Both the position numbers and the translations under genes were made by a program. From assembly GCA_024434165.1 (NCBI GenBank), contig QMIW01000022.1, forward strand, positions 1-64,000: a DNA stretch of 64,000 nucleotides, in the 5' to 3' direction. This document shows positions 1-8,852 of the stretch, in pieces (the first letter of the stretch is position 1; each line of letters begins with the position of its first letter). A model generated the notes under the pieces. It was given only the letters and a program-made list of their open reading frames with translations, did not search any database and was not told the origin of the DNA. The stretch comes from Chloroflexota bacterium. GTDB lineage: Bacteria > Chloroflexota > Anaerolineae > Anaerolineales > Villigracilaceae.

Positions 1-190
1 CGATGATCCTCGGCATCGGCTTCCCCAACCCGATCGGCTGGGCGATCGACAAGGTCACCGGCTTCGTCGGCGGGGTCGCCACCGCCGGCTTCGAGATGAT
101 CATCGGCGGGCTCGTCGCGTGGATCGTCGACGCCGTCGTGTGGGTGGTCGGCGGCGTCTTCCACTTCTTCCTCGACTCGACCGACCCGCA
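1..190. other. Foreign-looking 5' segment (probable assembly chimera), TrbL-like membrane sequence
   Basis: The 62 codons from 3 to 188 all end in G or C. Nine of the next 15 codons end in A or T, so codon use breaks sharply near 188. Residues 1-56 are a hydrophobic, Gly/Val/Ile-rich sequence with WVVGGVFHFF near its end. It resembles the N-terminal part of actinobacterial TrbL/conjugal-transfer membrane proteins (recognised from memory). It has no place in a phosphoglucose isomerase. The shared peptide LDSTDP, around 171-188, is plausible in both families and could be the short homology on which two contigs were joined. A natural fusion is the less likely alternative. Confidence 0.7.
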
Positions 191-1445
191 ACAGGTGGCG
201 AAAGCTTTCGCAGATTATCCACCAGATAAGTCGCTGTACATCGTCGCCAGTAAATCCGGCGGAACGGCGGAACTGATGGCTGCCTTCGATTACGTCTGGA
301 AGGAGAGCGGCGGTAATGGCTCGCGTTTTGTCGTCACCACCGACGCGGGCACATCCCTGCAAAAACTCGCCGAAGAACGCGGTTTCCGCAAGGTCTTCAA
401 CGCGGATCCAAATGTTGGCGGGCGTTTCTCCGCGCTGACCGATTTCGGCTTGGTCCCCGCCGCCCTGCTCGGCATGGATTTCGACAAACTGCTTGGCTCC
501 GCAGAACGGATGCGGAAACAATCGCTGGCGCACGTTCCTGCGGCGCGCAACCCTGGCGTGGCGCTGGGCGCTCTCCTCGCAGAGTCCGCTCTCATGGGCA
601 GGGACAAGTTGACCGTCGCAGCCGATGCGCCCGTCTCCGCGCTGGCAAACTGGATCGAACAAATCATCGCCGAATCCAGCGGCAAGAACGGCAAGGGCAT
701 CCTTCCCGTCGCGCTGGAGCCGTTGGGTAAACCCGAAGTCTATGGTGATGACCGCTTGTTTGTGTATTTGCGTAGTGATGGCGAATTGGAGGCGGGCATT
801 ACCGCGTTGAGAGAAGCGGGCTTCCCTGTGGTCGAATTTCCCATTACCAATCCCTACGACGCGGGCGCGGAATTCTTCCGCTGGGAGATAGCGATTGCGG
901 CGGCGTGCCACATTCTGGGAATCAACGCCTTCGACCAGCCCGATGTGCAGGACAGCAAACTGCGCACGATTGCCAAGATCGAGGAATATCGCGCGACGGG
1001 CTCGCTCGTTGAGGTGGATTTGGTTGACGCGGCTGATGCAAAACGCGCATTGGATGAATTTTTAGCGAACCCGCAAGCGGGCGAGTTCGTTGCAATCAAC
1101 GCCTACCTGCCGCGCAACAGCGAGATGATCGAAGCGATCCAAAACCTGCGTGTTGCCATCCGCGAGAGGACCAAACTTCCTGTGACGGCTGGTTTCGGTC
1201 CGCGCTTCCAGCACTCGACGGGACAGTTTCACAAAGGCGGTCCAAACAAAGGACGCTTCATTCAAATTGTGTACGACGCACAAGCCGACATGGAAATCCC
1301 CGCGCAGGGCTTGACCTTTGGCACGCTCATCCGCGCACAGGCGCTGGGCGATTACGAGGCGCTGAAGGCGGCGGGACGGAGGGTGTTGCGGATACGGTTG
1401 TCTGCACCGTCCGAGTTCGGCAAATTGACCAAGGTTTTGAAATGA
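3..1445 (+). CDS. Phosphoglucose isomerase domain of a transaldolase/PGI-type protein, 5' truncated and chimeric
   Basis: The genuine part starts near codon 57 (about 171) and runs to 1445. It matches the C-terminal glucose-6-phosphate isomerase half of the bifunctional transaldolase/PGI proteins found in Chloroflexi and cyanobacteria. The SIS-type signature VASKSGGTAE lies at about residues 81-90, followed by a VVTTDAGTSL stretch and a conserved GGRFSALTDFGL segment. The role would be glucose-6-P to fructose-6-P interconversion in the cytoplasm, with the missing N-terminal half supplying transaldolase. The first ~56 residues are membrane-like and unrelated, so the start at 3 is not the natural start. 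The 3' end overlaps the next gene by 4 bases. Confidence 0.8.
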   Translation: MILGIGFPNPIGWAIDKVTGFVGGVATAGFEMIIGGLVAWIVDAVVWVVGGVFHFFLDSTDPQQVAKAFADYPPDKSLYIVASKSGGTAELMAAFDYVWKESGGNGSRFVVTTDAGTSLQKLAEERGFRKVFNADPNVGGRFSALTDFGLVPAALLGMDFDKLLGSAERMRKQSLAHVPAARNPGVALGALLAESALMGRDKLTVAADAPVSALANWIEQIIAESSGKNGKGILPVALEPLGKPEVYGDDRLFVYLRSDGELEAGITALREAGFPVVEFPITNPYDAGAEFFRWEIAIAAACHILGINAFDQPDVQDSKLRTIAKIEEYRATGSLVEVDLVDAADAKRALDEFLANPQAGEFVAINAYLPRNSEMIEAIQNLRVAIRERTKLPVTAGFGPRFQHSTGQFHKGGPNKGRFIQIVYDAQADMEIPAQGLTFGTLIRAQALGDYEALKAAGRRVLRIRLSAPSEFGKLTKVLK

Positions 1446-1783
1446 CCGACCTTGCCTCCGACAAATGTATCCCCTGCCGCAAAGGCGACCCGGCGCTGAC
1501 CGACGCAGAAATCGCGGAACTGCTTCCTCACGTCCCTGAATGGCAACTCGTCGAAGTGGACGGCATCAAACGCTTGCAGCGTGTCTTCAAGTTGAAAAAC
1601 TACGTGGAGGCGGTTGCGTTCACGAACAAAACCGCGATGACCGCCGAGAAGGAAGACCACCATCCGCTGATCGTGCTGGAGTGGGGGAGAGTCACCGTGC
1701 AGTGGTGGACTCACGCGGTCGGCGGGCTGCACAAAAACGATTTCATCATGGCGGCAAAGACGGATGCGTTGTTTGGGTCTTAG
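1442..1783 (+). CDS. 4a-hydroxytetrahydrobiopterin dehydratase (pterin-4-alpha-carbinolamine dehydratase)
   Basis: This 113-residue protein has the full length and signature of the PCD/DCoH family. EDHHP lies at residues 71-75 (the catalytic His pair) and THAVGGLHKND at 90-100 carries the third His and a conserved Asp. It dehydrates 4a-carbinolamine pterin. In bacteria it recycles the cofactor of aromatic amino-acid hydroxylases or acts in molybdopterin/folate-related metabolism; no hydroxylase is visible here. The ATG overlaps the stop of the isomerase gene (ATGA), so the two are probably translationally coupled. Its stop overlaps by 4 bases the stop of the convergent alpha-galactosidase gene. 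Confidence 0.93.
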   Translation: MTDLASDKCIPCRKGDPALTDAEIAELLPHVPEWQLVEVDGIKRLQRVFKLKNYVEAVAFTNKTAMTAEKEDHHPLIVLEWGRVTVQWWTHAVGGLHKNDFIMAAKTDALFGS

Positions 1784-3336
1784 ATTCTTTCCACTCTCTT
1801 TCTCAAATCCTTATCGTCCATCATCTTGATAATTTTCAATACAAACTTCCAGTTACCCAGCCAGCCTAAAAATTCCGACCACAACGCAGTGAGACCCTGC
1901 GGCGGATTGGGCAGTTCCACAGCGGGGGAAAAGTCCACGATGCGGTCGTCGAGTTTGTAAACGTAGCGGCTGAGCTGCGTCACCTCGGGCTGGGCGAGCA
2001 GAAACTCGCGCACCTGCCCGCGCTCTTCGGGGGTCATCCACTGCGGCAGGTCAGAAGTGGCTTTGAAGTCGCAGATCAGGGCGAGGTCTTGCAGCTGCCT
2101 TTTGTGTTCCTCTTCCAGCGAATTTTCCTTTGATTCAAAATATTCCACGTCGGGGTCAATGTGGACGAGCGGTTTGAGCCACAAACGGTGAACCACCGTA
2201 CGGATGGCGTTCTTTGTTCCCGGTGTGGTGAAGTTTTGCAGCAGGGTCTCGTTGCGGTAATTTTCCCACTCGTGCGAAACGTCGGGTCCGATGCGGATGG
2301 CGTCGCACAAACCCAGCGCGGGGATGATCGGCGTGCCGCACGTCAGGAAGAACGCGCCTTCACCCATCGCTTCACGCAGATACCGCAGGCATTCCCGGTA
2401 CGCGGCTTCGCGCGGCATTTCCGTCCGTCTCTTGCCGGGCAGCGCGCCCGCATACAAAAAGTCCAGTTTGTAGTAGTCAAAGCCCCAGGCGCGGACCTGC
2501 TTCATGAGCGCAGCCAGCCACGAGATTACGTCAGGATGCGTGGTGTCCAACGCGAACAACGGCTGCCCCCAGTTGAATCCCGCCGAGACGAGTCGCCCCT
2601 TTTCATCGTGCAAAAACCAATCCCTGTGTTCACGAAAAAGGCGCGATGACTTTGACGCGATCAACGGCGCGAGCCACAATCCCGCTCTTCTTCCTGTGGA
2701 TTTTATTTTCTCCGCCAGCGCCTTCATGCCCGAAGGGAATTTCTCGTTTGCTTCCCAATCGCCGATGTCCTTTTGCCAGCCGTCGTCCACCTGCAAAACT
2801 TCAAAAGGCAGATCGCCGAGCAGGTCGAAGGTCTGATAAAGAAGCGCTTCGCTTATCCCGGTATAGAGGCTGTACCACGAACACCACACGCGCGGCACGT
2901 GATTTTTATCCGCCCTGCCAAAGCGAATGCCCAGTTGATTGACGTATTCATCGAAGACCTGATTTTCCGCGCCGTAGGCAACCAGCCATTCGATTTCTTC
3001 CGCCTCGCTCCGACCTTTGAGTTGATCGCCCGCGAGGAAAACGTGCGCATCCGTTGAGAGCGCGCCCAGCAGCAGAATGTTTCCATCCGCGAACTCCACC
3101 GCGCCCAGCCACGACCCGTGCGGATTTTTCTCACGTGCATACAGCGGGTCAATTTGCAATGGATGGAAGATGGTCGGTTTTTGGATGGGCAGCGGCAGCG
3201 GGTCTGTCCATGCGGCGAGCGACCACGACTGCCAGCCGTGGCAATAATATTTGACCGGGGCGGCGTTCAATGGGATATTGATCTCTTTGGCGGTGACTAC
3301 CTGGGAAGTTTGGTTAAGTGGAAATTGTACGTTCAT
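1780..3336 (-). CDS. Alpha-galactosidase, glycoside hydrolase family 36 (melibiase)
   Basis: A 518-residue, apparently cytoplasmic protein with no signal peptide. The GH36/GH27 TIM-barrel motifs are clear: WCSWYSLYTG at 151-160, LQVDDGW at 181-187, the nucleophile Asp292 in YYKLDFLYAG, and the acid/base Asp352 in RIGPDVSHEW. It would hydrolyse alpha-1,6-galactosides such as melibiose or raffinose. The N-terminal beta-sandwich is shorter than in the ~700-residue members, so this is the compact type, and raffinose-synthase-like activity cannot be excluded. The start at 3336 is supported by AGGA six bases upstream. No sugar transporter or regulator is adjacent. Confidence 0.88.
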   Translation of the reverse strand: MNVQFPLNQTSQVVTAKEINIPLNAAPVKYYCHGWQSWSLAAWTDPLPLPIQKPTIFHPLQIDPLYAREKNPHGSWLGAVEFADGNILLLGALSTDAHVFLAGDQLKGRSEAEEIEWLVAYGAENQVFDEYVNQLGIRFGRADKNHVPRVWCSWYSLYTGISEALLYQTFDLLGDLPFEVLQVDDGWQKDIGDWEANEKFPSGMKALAEKIKSTGRRAGLWLAPLIASKSSRLFREHRDWFLHDEKGRLVSAGFNWGQPLFALDTTHPDVISWLAALMKQVRAWGFDYYKLDFLYAGALPGKRRTEMPREAAYRECLRYLREAMGEGAFFLTCGTPIIPALGLCDAIRIGPDVSHEWENYRNETLLQNFTTPGTKNAIRTVVHRLWLKPLVHIDPDVEYFESKENSLEEEHKRQLQDLALICDFKATSDLPQWMTPEERGQVREFLLAQPEVTQLSRYVYKLDDRIVDFSPAVELPNPPQGLTALWSEFLGWLGNWKFVLKIIKMMDDKDLRKRVERI

Positions 3337-3429
3337 TGGGCGTCCTGTAAAAAATTTGTCACATTGTACAGGATACCGGGCTGGCGCGCCAATCTGATTT
3401 TATGGGCAGGCGCAAACCGTGAATCGCAT

Positions 3430-5388
3430 TTATTCCGACCAGACGGTGACGCGGTTGCGTCCCGTGTTTTTGGAAATATACAACGCCTTGTCCGCCTTGC
3501 TGATAACTTCACTGTATTGACGTCCGTGCGCCGGGTAGGAGGCTACCCCCAGCGAGATGGTGGCTTTGATTTCCCGTCCCTCGTGCGCGATCGTCAAGTT
3601 GGAAAATAAAATCCTGAGTTTTTCCGCGTGTTGTATCGCCGCGTCCAGGCTCGCTCCCTGGAGCGCCAGTAAAAACTCCTCCCCTCCATAACGGCAAGCC
3701 ACATCCGATTTGCGGGTGTGTTCCTTCAATAAATTTGCGAGCATCACCAGGCACGCATCGCCCGCCGAATGCCCAAAGGAATCGTTGATGGATTTGAAAT
3801 GATCAATGTCCAGGAGGATGAGGCTCAGCGGCTGCGACAGGCGGTCGGCGGTGTGGAATTCGTGTTCGATGGTTTCGTTCAGAAAGCGGCGGTTGTACAT
3901 TTGGGTCAGTGAGTCGCGGATTGCTTGTTCGCGCAGGACGGCTTGCAGCGCTTCGATTTCGGCGAGGGTCTTTTCCAGTTTTTGGTTAGCCTGCCGCAGG
4001 GCATCTTCTGCATGTTTTCGTTCGGTGATATCCTCCTTGACCGAAATAAAGTTGAGGATGTTCCCTTCCGAGTCGAGGATGGGCGCGATCACCTCGAATT
4101 CCCAGTATAAATCGCCGTTTTTCTTTTTGTTCAGCAATTCGCCGCGCCACGGCTTGCCAGACAGGATGGTCTGCCACATATCCTGGTACACTTCCGGGGG
4201 CGTTTCTCCCGATTGTATGATGCGGGGATTTTTTCCCACGACTTCGCCCTGCGTATAACCGGTCAGCGCCTTGAAGGAAGGGTTCACGTACGTAATATCC
4301 CCCTTCCGATCCGTGATAACAACCGAGGCAGGGCTTTGCTCGACTGCCTGTTCCAACTGGAGCAGGCGGGTCTCGATTTTCTTTCGCTCGGTGATGTCAC
4401 GAAATATGAGGAGCCGCCCAATGACGCTTCTGTTGCCGTCGTACAAGGGAGAGATAAGCACGTCGAAGTATTGCCTGTCGGCTTCGTCGGTTACGACCTC
4501 ACTCCTGATCTCTTTTCCGGGCGGCTGCTCCAGCAATGTGCGGGCAAGAGGCGAGACCTGCGCCAGGTCTTTGCCGATCATGTTGGCGCTGAACATGCCA
4601 GCGGCTGTTTGATTTATATCAATCACGCGGTTTTGCAGGTCCAGCACGATCATGCCGTCGCTCAGGCTGCTGATCAATTTGTCGCGGGCAATGGGAACAA
4701 TGTCCAGCAGGTTTGTGCCGTATAGCGCTCGTAAGATTAACAAGCCGGAGACGGAAAACGTGATCGTAGTCCAATCTACTCCCTCGATGCCTCCGATATC
4801 GAGCAGGTACAGCAAATTGGTGGCAAGGGGAAAGAGCAGGACAAGCATCAACGTGCGCGCCTGGCGCTGCGCAATCCTGCTTCCCTTGCGGGACGCCACC
4901 CATAAATTTACGAAGATGATGATGATAAATAAATAGCCATAGAGGATCACCCAGTCGAACACGCGCCCATGCTCGAAGACAACGACGTTGTTGCCGCTTT
5001 TCACAAATCCCGCCCATATCCATCCGTGCAGTTCATTGGTCAGGGTCAACAGGATGCTGCTGACCGATGGCGACAAAATGAGAATTTTGCCCCAATTTCT
5101 CTCGAGCCAGGCGTCATTGCCGGCGTAGGAGAAGGCGAACATCACGAACAGCGCAAGCGCGCTGTGATAGCCCACCGCCTCGATTTTGGCGAACAGGATT
5201 TTTAATTCCAGGGAAACCGCCGCATAGTCCAAAGCAGACGCCAGCGTCCAAATAAAGAGTCCCAACATGCCTAATGCAAAATACAACCCGCTCCTCGACC
5301 TTTTTCTCCGCCAGCTGGTGACAAGGACAAAGAGATTGATGACGGCTGCGATCAGAATTGCGATGGAAATATCCGTGAGGATGAACAT
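3430..5388 (-). CDS. Membrane-bound diguanylate cyclase (7TM sensor, PAS repeats, GGDEF)
   Basis: A 652-residue protein whose first ~210 residues form about seven hydrophobic segments (histidine-kinase N-terminal 7TM type). PAS domains follow, the best one around VITDRKGDITYVNPSF with a PAC segment ending in FISVKEDITERK. After a coiled linker comes a C-terminal GGDEF domain. The active-site motif is GGEEF at about 568-572, preceded by RKSD exactly five residues upstream, the usual inhibitory I-site. It should make cyclic di-GMP from two GTP in response to a membrane or PAS signal. ATG at 5388 is preferred over the TTG eleven codons upstream; no clear Shine-Dalgarno is seen for either. This intact cyclase could feed the degenerate GGDEF proteins of the EPS locus (inference). 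Confidence 0.9.
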   Translation of the reverse strand: MFILTDISIAILIAAVINLFVLVTSWRRKRSRSGLYFALGMLGLFIWTLASALDYAAVSLELKILFAKIEAVGYHSALALFVMFAFSYAGNDAWLERNWGKILILSPSVSSILLTLTNELHGWIWAGFVKSGNNVVVFEHGRVFDWVILYGYLFIIIIFVNLWVASRKGSRIAQRQARTLMLVLLFPLATNLLYLLDIGGIEGVDWTTITFSVSGLLILRALYGTNLLDIVPIARDKLISSLSDGMIVLDLQNRVIDINQTAAGMFSANMIGKDLAQVSPLARTLLEQPPGKEIRSEVVTDEADRQYFDVLISPLYDGNRSVIGRLLIFRDITERKKIETRLLQLEQAVEQSPASVVITDRKGDITYVNPSFKALTGYTQGEVVGKNPRIIQSGETPPEVYQDMWQTILSGKPWRGELLNKKKNGDLYWEFEVIAPILDSEGNILNFISVKEDITERKHAEDALRQANQKLEKTLAEIEALQAVLREQAIRDSLTQMYNRRFLNETIEHEFHTADRLSQPLSLILLDIDHFKSINDSFGHSAGDACLVMLANLLKEHTRKSDVACRYGGEEFLLALQGASLDAAIQHAEKLRILFSNLTIAHEGREIKATISLGVASYPAHGRQYSEVISKADKALYISKNTGRNRVTVWSE

Positions 5389-5481
5389 GGAATTTGGTTC
5401 GATTCTAACAACAAAAAACAAGGTCCCAGGTTGCGATGCGGGGAGGCTAAGATGATTTTGGAAAGCCGGAAAGCTACTCCC

Positions 5482-5510
5482 TTGACGATAAGGATTCCGT
5501 AGGGTATATT
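5482..5510 (+). promoter_or_regulatory. Sigma-70-type promoter for the Lrp/AsnC gene and following operon
   Basis: TTGACG at 5482-5487, a 17-base spacer and TATATT at 5505-5510. It sits 34 bases upstream of the start of the Lrp/AsnC gene and is the only good promoter seen before the aminotransferase series. Confidence 0.65.
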
Positions 5511-5543
5511 CTGCGTCACTTTCGGAAGCAGTATGGTGTAAAA

Positions 5544-6050
5544 ATGTATGAATTCGACAAAACGGACATAAAAATTGTCAATTTACTCCTGGAAGACGGG
5601 CGAATGTCTGCCTCCGAGATTTCGCGCCGTATGGGGGATATTTCCGAACGCGCCGTGCGGTACCGCATCGAGCGGATGATCGAAGAAGGGGTGATCCAGA
5701 TCAGCGCCGTGGTCAGCCCGGAGGCGTTGGGCTTCAACATCAAAGCCGATGTCTGGCTGGAAGTGGAAGCCGACACGGTATTGGATGTCGCCAAGAAGAT
5801 GGCTTCCTTCGAAAACGTGACGTACGTAGCCTGCGGCATCGGACAGAATGACATCAGCATCCAGGTGGTTGCGCGGGATACTTCGGAGATCTACCATTTC
5901 GTCACCGAGGTCGTCCGCAAGGTTCCGGGGGTGAGGAAGACCACAACCTCCATCGTGCCGATCATTCTCAAAGATGTTTACCAGTGGAGAGTGCCCGAAC
6001 GAATCTCAAAAGAACTGTCAGAGAACGAATCCATAACAGCATCCAGATAA
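5544..6050 (+). CDS. Lrp/AsnC-family transcriptional regulator
   Basis: 168 residues. The N-terminal winged helix-turn-helix (about 5-60, ISRRMGDISERAVRYRIERM) is followed by a RAM/ligand-binding domain (about 65-150). It lies immediately upstream of a class III aminotransferase, 44 bases away, and heads the catabolic island, so it probably senses an amino acid or amine and controls these genes (inference). The start at 5544 follows a leader of about 30 bases from a good promoter. It is distinct from the second Lrp-type gene at 16211. Confidence 0.9.
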   Translation: MYEFDKTDIKIVNLLLEDGRMSASEISRRMGDISERAVRYRIERMIEEGVIQISAVVSPEALGFNIKADVWLEVEADTVLDVAKKMASFENVTYVACGIGQNDISIQVVARDTSEIYHFVTEVVRKVPGVRKTTTSIVPIILKDVYQWRVPERISKELSENESITASR

Positions 6051-6094
6051 CTTGTAACGCGGCTTTCAAACCGCGGACTGATAAAGGAGCAACC

Positions 6095-7393
6095 ATGTTC
6101 GGTTCAAAGACGCAGGCGTTGCAGCAGCGCGCGCAGCGAGTCGCGCCATTGGGCGTGAACTCCAATTTTCGTTATTGGGGAGACGGCATTACTCCCTATG
6201 TTGACAAAGCCAAGGGCGCCCACTTGTGGGATGTGGACGGAAGAAAATACATTGACTATCGCATGGCGTTCGGTCCCATCATTTTGGGACACGCCTACGA
6301 TGAAGTGGATCGAAAAGTAATCGAAGAAATTCAAAAGGGGGTTTTATTCGCCATGACGGGCGAACTCGAAGTGAAAGTGGCGGAGATGATCGTCGAGATG
6401 TCTCCCGCCGTCGAGATGGTGCGCCTTGCCTGCTCCGGCACCGAGGCGACCATGCACGCCATCCGCGTGGCGCGCGCGTATACCGGGCGCGACATCATCC
6501 TCAAGTTCGAAGGCAATTATCACGGTTTTCACGACCACACGCTCTGGTCAACTTATGCGCCTGCCGAGGCGTACGGCAACCGCCGCAGTCCCATTCCCGT
6601 GCCCGCCTCGTCGGGTATTCCCAAGGCGATGCGCGAATTCATCATTACCCTGCCCTTCAACGATTTTGAAGGCTTCGAACGCGTGATGCGTTCTTACGGC
6701 GAGCAGATCGCCGCAGTCATTTCGGAACCGTGCCAGGGCAACTGCGCCGCCATCAATCCACAGGATGGTTTCCTGCAGCTCATCCGCAAGAAGACCGGGG
6801 AATACGGCTGTGTCTTTATTTTGGATGAAGTGAAGACGGGTTTCCGCATTGCGAACGGCGGCGCGCAGGAATACTACCGCATCACACCGGACCTCGTGAC
6901 GTATGCCAAAGCCCTGGGCAACGGCTACCCGATCGCGGCATTCGGCGGGAAGCGCGAGATCATGTCCATCATCGGTCACGGCGTGGCGCAAGGCGGGACA
7001 TACACCAACAACAAACCCGGCGTGGCGGGGGCGTACGCTACCTTGAACCTGCTCAAGACCAAGCCCATCCTCAAAACCATCGAACAGCGCGGACAGCGCC
7101 TGATGGACGGCTTGAAGGAAATCTTCGAAGAGAACGATATTCCCGCTGTGTTCACCGGTTATCCGGCAATGTTCTCCTTCTCGCTTGGCGTCGAGTCGGT
7201 GACCTGTCAGCGCGACTGGCAGGAAAGCGACCGCGGCTTGTACCTCAAGCTGGTGGAAAAAGCCATCGAAAAGGGCGTGATGCCAGACCACGATGCGCGT
7301 GAGCCGTGGTTCTTATGCTATTCCCATTCCGATGCGGATATTGGCGAGACGTTGAATGTCTATGCGGAGATCGTGAAGGAAGCAAAAAAATAG
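6095..7393 (+). CDS. Class III aminotransferase, glutamate-1-semialdehyde aminomutase-like
   Basis: 432 residues, PLP-dependent fold type I. The phosphate-binding CSGTEATMHAIRVAR, the cofactor Asp in ILDEVKTGFR and the Schiff-base Lys in YAKALGNGYPIAA are all present. The sequence type is that of GSAM/aspartate-aminotransferase-family proteins. The position in a polyamine/amino-acid island, rather than near heme genes, argues for an amine or beta-amino-acid transaminase rather than heme synthesis (inference). The ATG at 6095 has AAAGGAG upstream; an in-frame extension to 5984 would run into the preceding gene and is rejected. The next gene follows after a palindromic repeat. Confidence 0.85.
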   Translation: MFGSKTQALQQRAQRVAPLGVNSNFRYWGDGITPYVDKAKGAHLWDVDGRKYIDYRMAFGPIILGHAYDEVDRKVIEEIQKGVLFAMTGELEVKVAEMIVEMSPAVEMVRLACSGTEATMHAIRVARAYTGRDIILKFEGNYHGFHDHTLWSTYAPAEAYGNRRSPIPVPASSGIPKAMREFIITLPFNDFEGFERVMRSYGEQIAAVISEPCQGNCAAINPQDGFLQLIRKKTGEYGCVFILDEVKTGFRIANGGAQEYYRITPDLVTYAKALGNGYPIAAFGGKREIMSIIGHGVAQGGTYTNNKPGVAGAYATLNLLKTKPILKTIEQRGQRLMDGLKEIFEENDIPAVFTGYPAMFSFSLGVESVTCQRDWQESDRGLYLKLVEKAIEKGVMPDHDAREPWFLCYSHSDADIGETLNVYAEIVKEAKK

Positions 7394-7443
7394 TCAAAGA
7401 TCAAAAGTCGAAGGTCAGCGATTTTCGACCTTTGACTTTTGAC
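7393..7443. repeat. Intergenic palindrome, family R1, copy 1
   Basis: Imperfect inverted repeat. The left arm is built from GTCAAAGATCAAAAGTCGAAG and the right arm ends TTCGACCTTTGACTTTTGAC, with a short loop. It fills the gap between two aminotransferase genes. Related copies lie at 8781-8836 and 23811-23850. It could fold in mRNA and affect stability or relative expression of the flanking genes. Confidence 0.75.
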
Positions 7444-7455
7444 ATGAGGAAATCC

Positions 7456-8781
7456 ATGTCAAGCCTAACCACAAAAGAAATCATTGACCTCAGCAGGGAA
7501 TATACTTTTTTCTCCTGGTCTGTGCAGGGACAGGTCAATCCCATCCCTGTTGAAAAAGCGGAAGGCATTTACTTTTGGGATACGGATGGGAAGCGCTACA
7601 TTGATTTCTCGTCCCAACTCATGAACACCAATATCGGACACCAGCATCCGAAGGTGGTCAAAGCCATTCAAGACCAGGCGGCGAAACTTTGTTTTGTTCA
7701 TCCGGGAAATACGACCGATGTCCGTGCAAAACTTGGCAAAAGACTCGCTGAAGTGACGCCGGGTAACTTGAAAAAAACCTTCTTTGCCCTTGGCGGCGCG
7801 GAAGCGAACGAGAACGCCATCAAGATCGCCCGTTTCTATACGGGACGTCATAAAATTCTGGCGCAGTACCGTTCTTATCACGGCGCCACTCACGGTTCGA
7901 TTGCCCTCACCGGCGACTACCGCCGCCTTGCCGTGGAACCGACCATGCCGGGCGGAGTTCACTTCCTCAACCCGCATTGCTATCGCTGCCCATTCGGACA
8001 GAGGAAAGAATCCTGCAAACGCGAATGTATTTCGCATTTGGAAGAGGTCATCAAGTATGAAGGACCCGATAAGATCGCGGCGGTCATCATGGAAGGGGTG
8101 GTGGGTTCGAATGGCATCATCGTCCCGCCGGATGATTACTGGCCCCGCGTCCGCGAGATATGCGACAAATACGGCATCCTGCTCATTTCCGACGAGGTCA
8201 TGAGCGGCTGGGGGCGAACGGGCGAATGGTTCGCTGTGGATAACTGGCAGGTCGTTCCCGATATCATCACCACAGCCAAAGGCATCACCAGCGGATACGT
8301 CCCGCTCGGCGCGGTCATCGTCTCGGAGAAGATCGCCGAATTCTTCGAGGATAAATATCTCTACGCCGGTCTGACCTATAACGGACATGCCCTGTCCTGT
8401 GCGGCGGCGCTTGCCACCATTGATGTCTATGAGGAAGATGGACTCATCGAGAACGCAAAAAAGATGGGTAATTATCTTGGGGAGTGCCTTGAAGATATCA
8501 AATCGCGTCACCCTTCGGTGGGAGACGTGCGATACATTGGGCTTTTCTCAACCATTGAGTTGGTTGCCAACCGGGAGACAAAAGAGATCATGTTTCCGTC
8601 CGTGATGGGGGAAGTAGGAAAAACCTTGCGGCAGAATGGTTTGTTCACCTTCATCATGGCGAATAATATGGGCAGCATGGTTTTTGTCGTGCCGCCGTTG
8701 TGCATTACCAAAGAGCAGCTTGATGAAGGGCTTGCCATTGTGGAAAAGGCGTTGGAAGTAGCGGATAAACAAGTGAAATAA
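7456..8781 (+). CDS. Class III aminotransferase, beta-alanine/taurine:pyruvate type
   Basis: 441 residues. PLP motifs are FALGGAEANENAIKIAR, LISDEVMSGWGRTG and the Lys in TTAKGITSGYVPLGA. An insertion with a Cys-rich stretch (HCYRCPFGQRKESCKREC) is typical of the taurine/beta-alanine omega-aminotransferase subgroup. It probably transfers the amino group of an omega-amino acid to pyruvate or 2-oxoglutarate. With the downstream MMSDH-type dehydrogenase it would form a beta-alanine to malonate semialdehyde to acetyl-CoA route (inference). ATG 7456 is chosen because GAGGAAA lies just upstream; the ATG at 7444 is poorly placed for a ribosome site and lies next to the repeat. Confidence 0.87.
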   Translation: MSSLTTKEIIDLSREYTFFSWSVQGQVNPIPVEKAEGIYFWDTDGKRYIDFSSQLMNTNIGHQHPKVVKAIQDQAAKLCFVHPGNTTDVRAKLGKRLAEVTPGNLKKTFFALGGAEANENAIKIARFYTGRHKILAQYRSYHGATHGSIALTGDYRRLAVEPTMPGGVHFLNPHCYRCPFGQRKESCKRECISHLEEVIKYEGPDKIAAVIMEGVVGSNGIIVPPDDYWPRVREICDKYGILLISDEVMSGWGRTGEWFAVDNWQVVPDIITTAKGITSGYVPLGAVIVSEKIAEFFEDKYLYAGLTYNGHALSCAAALATIDVYEEDGLIENAKKMGNYLGECLEDIKSRHPSVGDVRYIGLFSTIELVANRETKEIMFPSVMGEVGKTLRQNGLFTFIMANNMGSMVFVVPPLCITKEQLDEGLAIVEKALEVADKQVK

Positions 8782-8836
8782 AGGTCGAAAGTCAAAGGTT
8801 GAAGGTCTGCTGACTTTTGACCTTCGACCTTTGACT
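8781..8836. repeat. Intergenic palindrome, family R1, copy 2
   Basis: The left arm includes AAAGGTCGAAAGTCAAAGG and the right arm CCTTCGACCTTTGACT, with a few bases of loop. It fills the gap between the aminotransferase and aldehyde dehydrogenase genes, as copy 1 does one gene earlier. Confidence 0.75.
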
Positions 8837-8852
8837 ATTTTTGGAGAAACCA

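Noticed and set aside
6095..7393. Heme-pathway glutamate-1-semialdehyde aminomutase (hemL)
   Set aside because: The family resemblance is real, but no heme genes are nearby and the context is amino-acid/polyamine breakdown, so the symbol is not justified.
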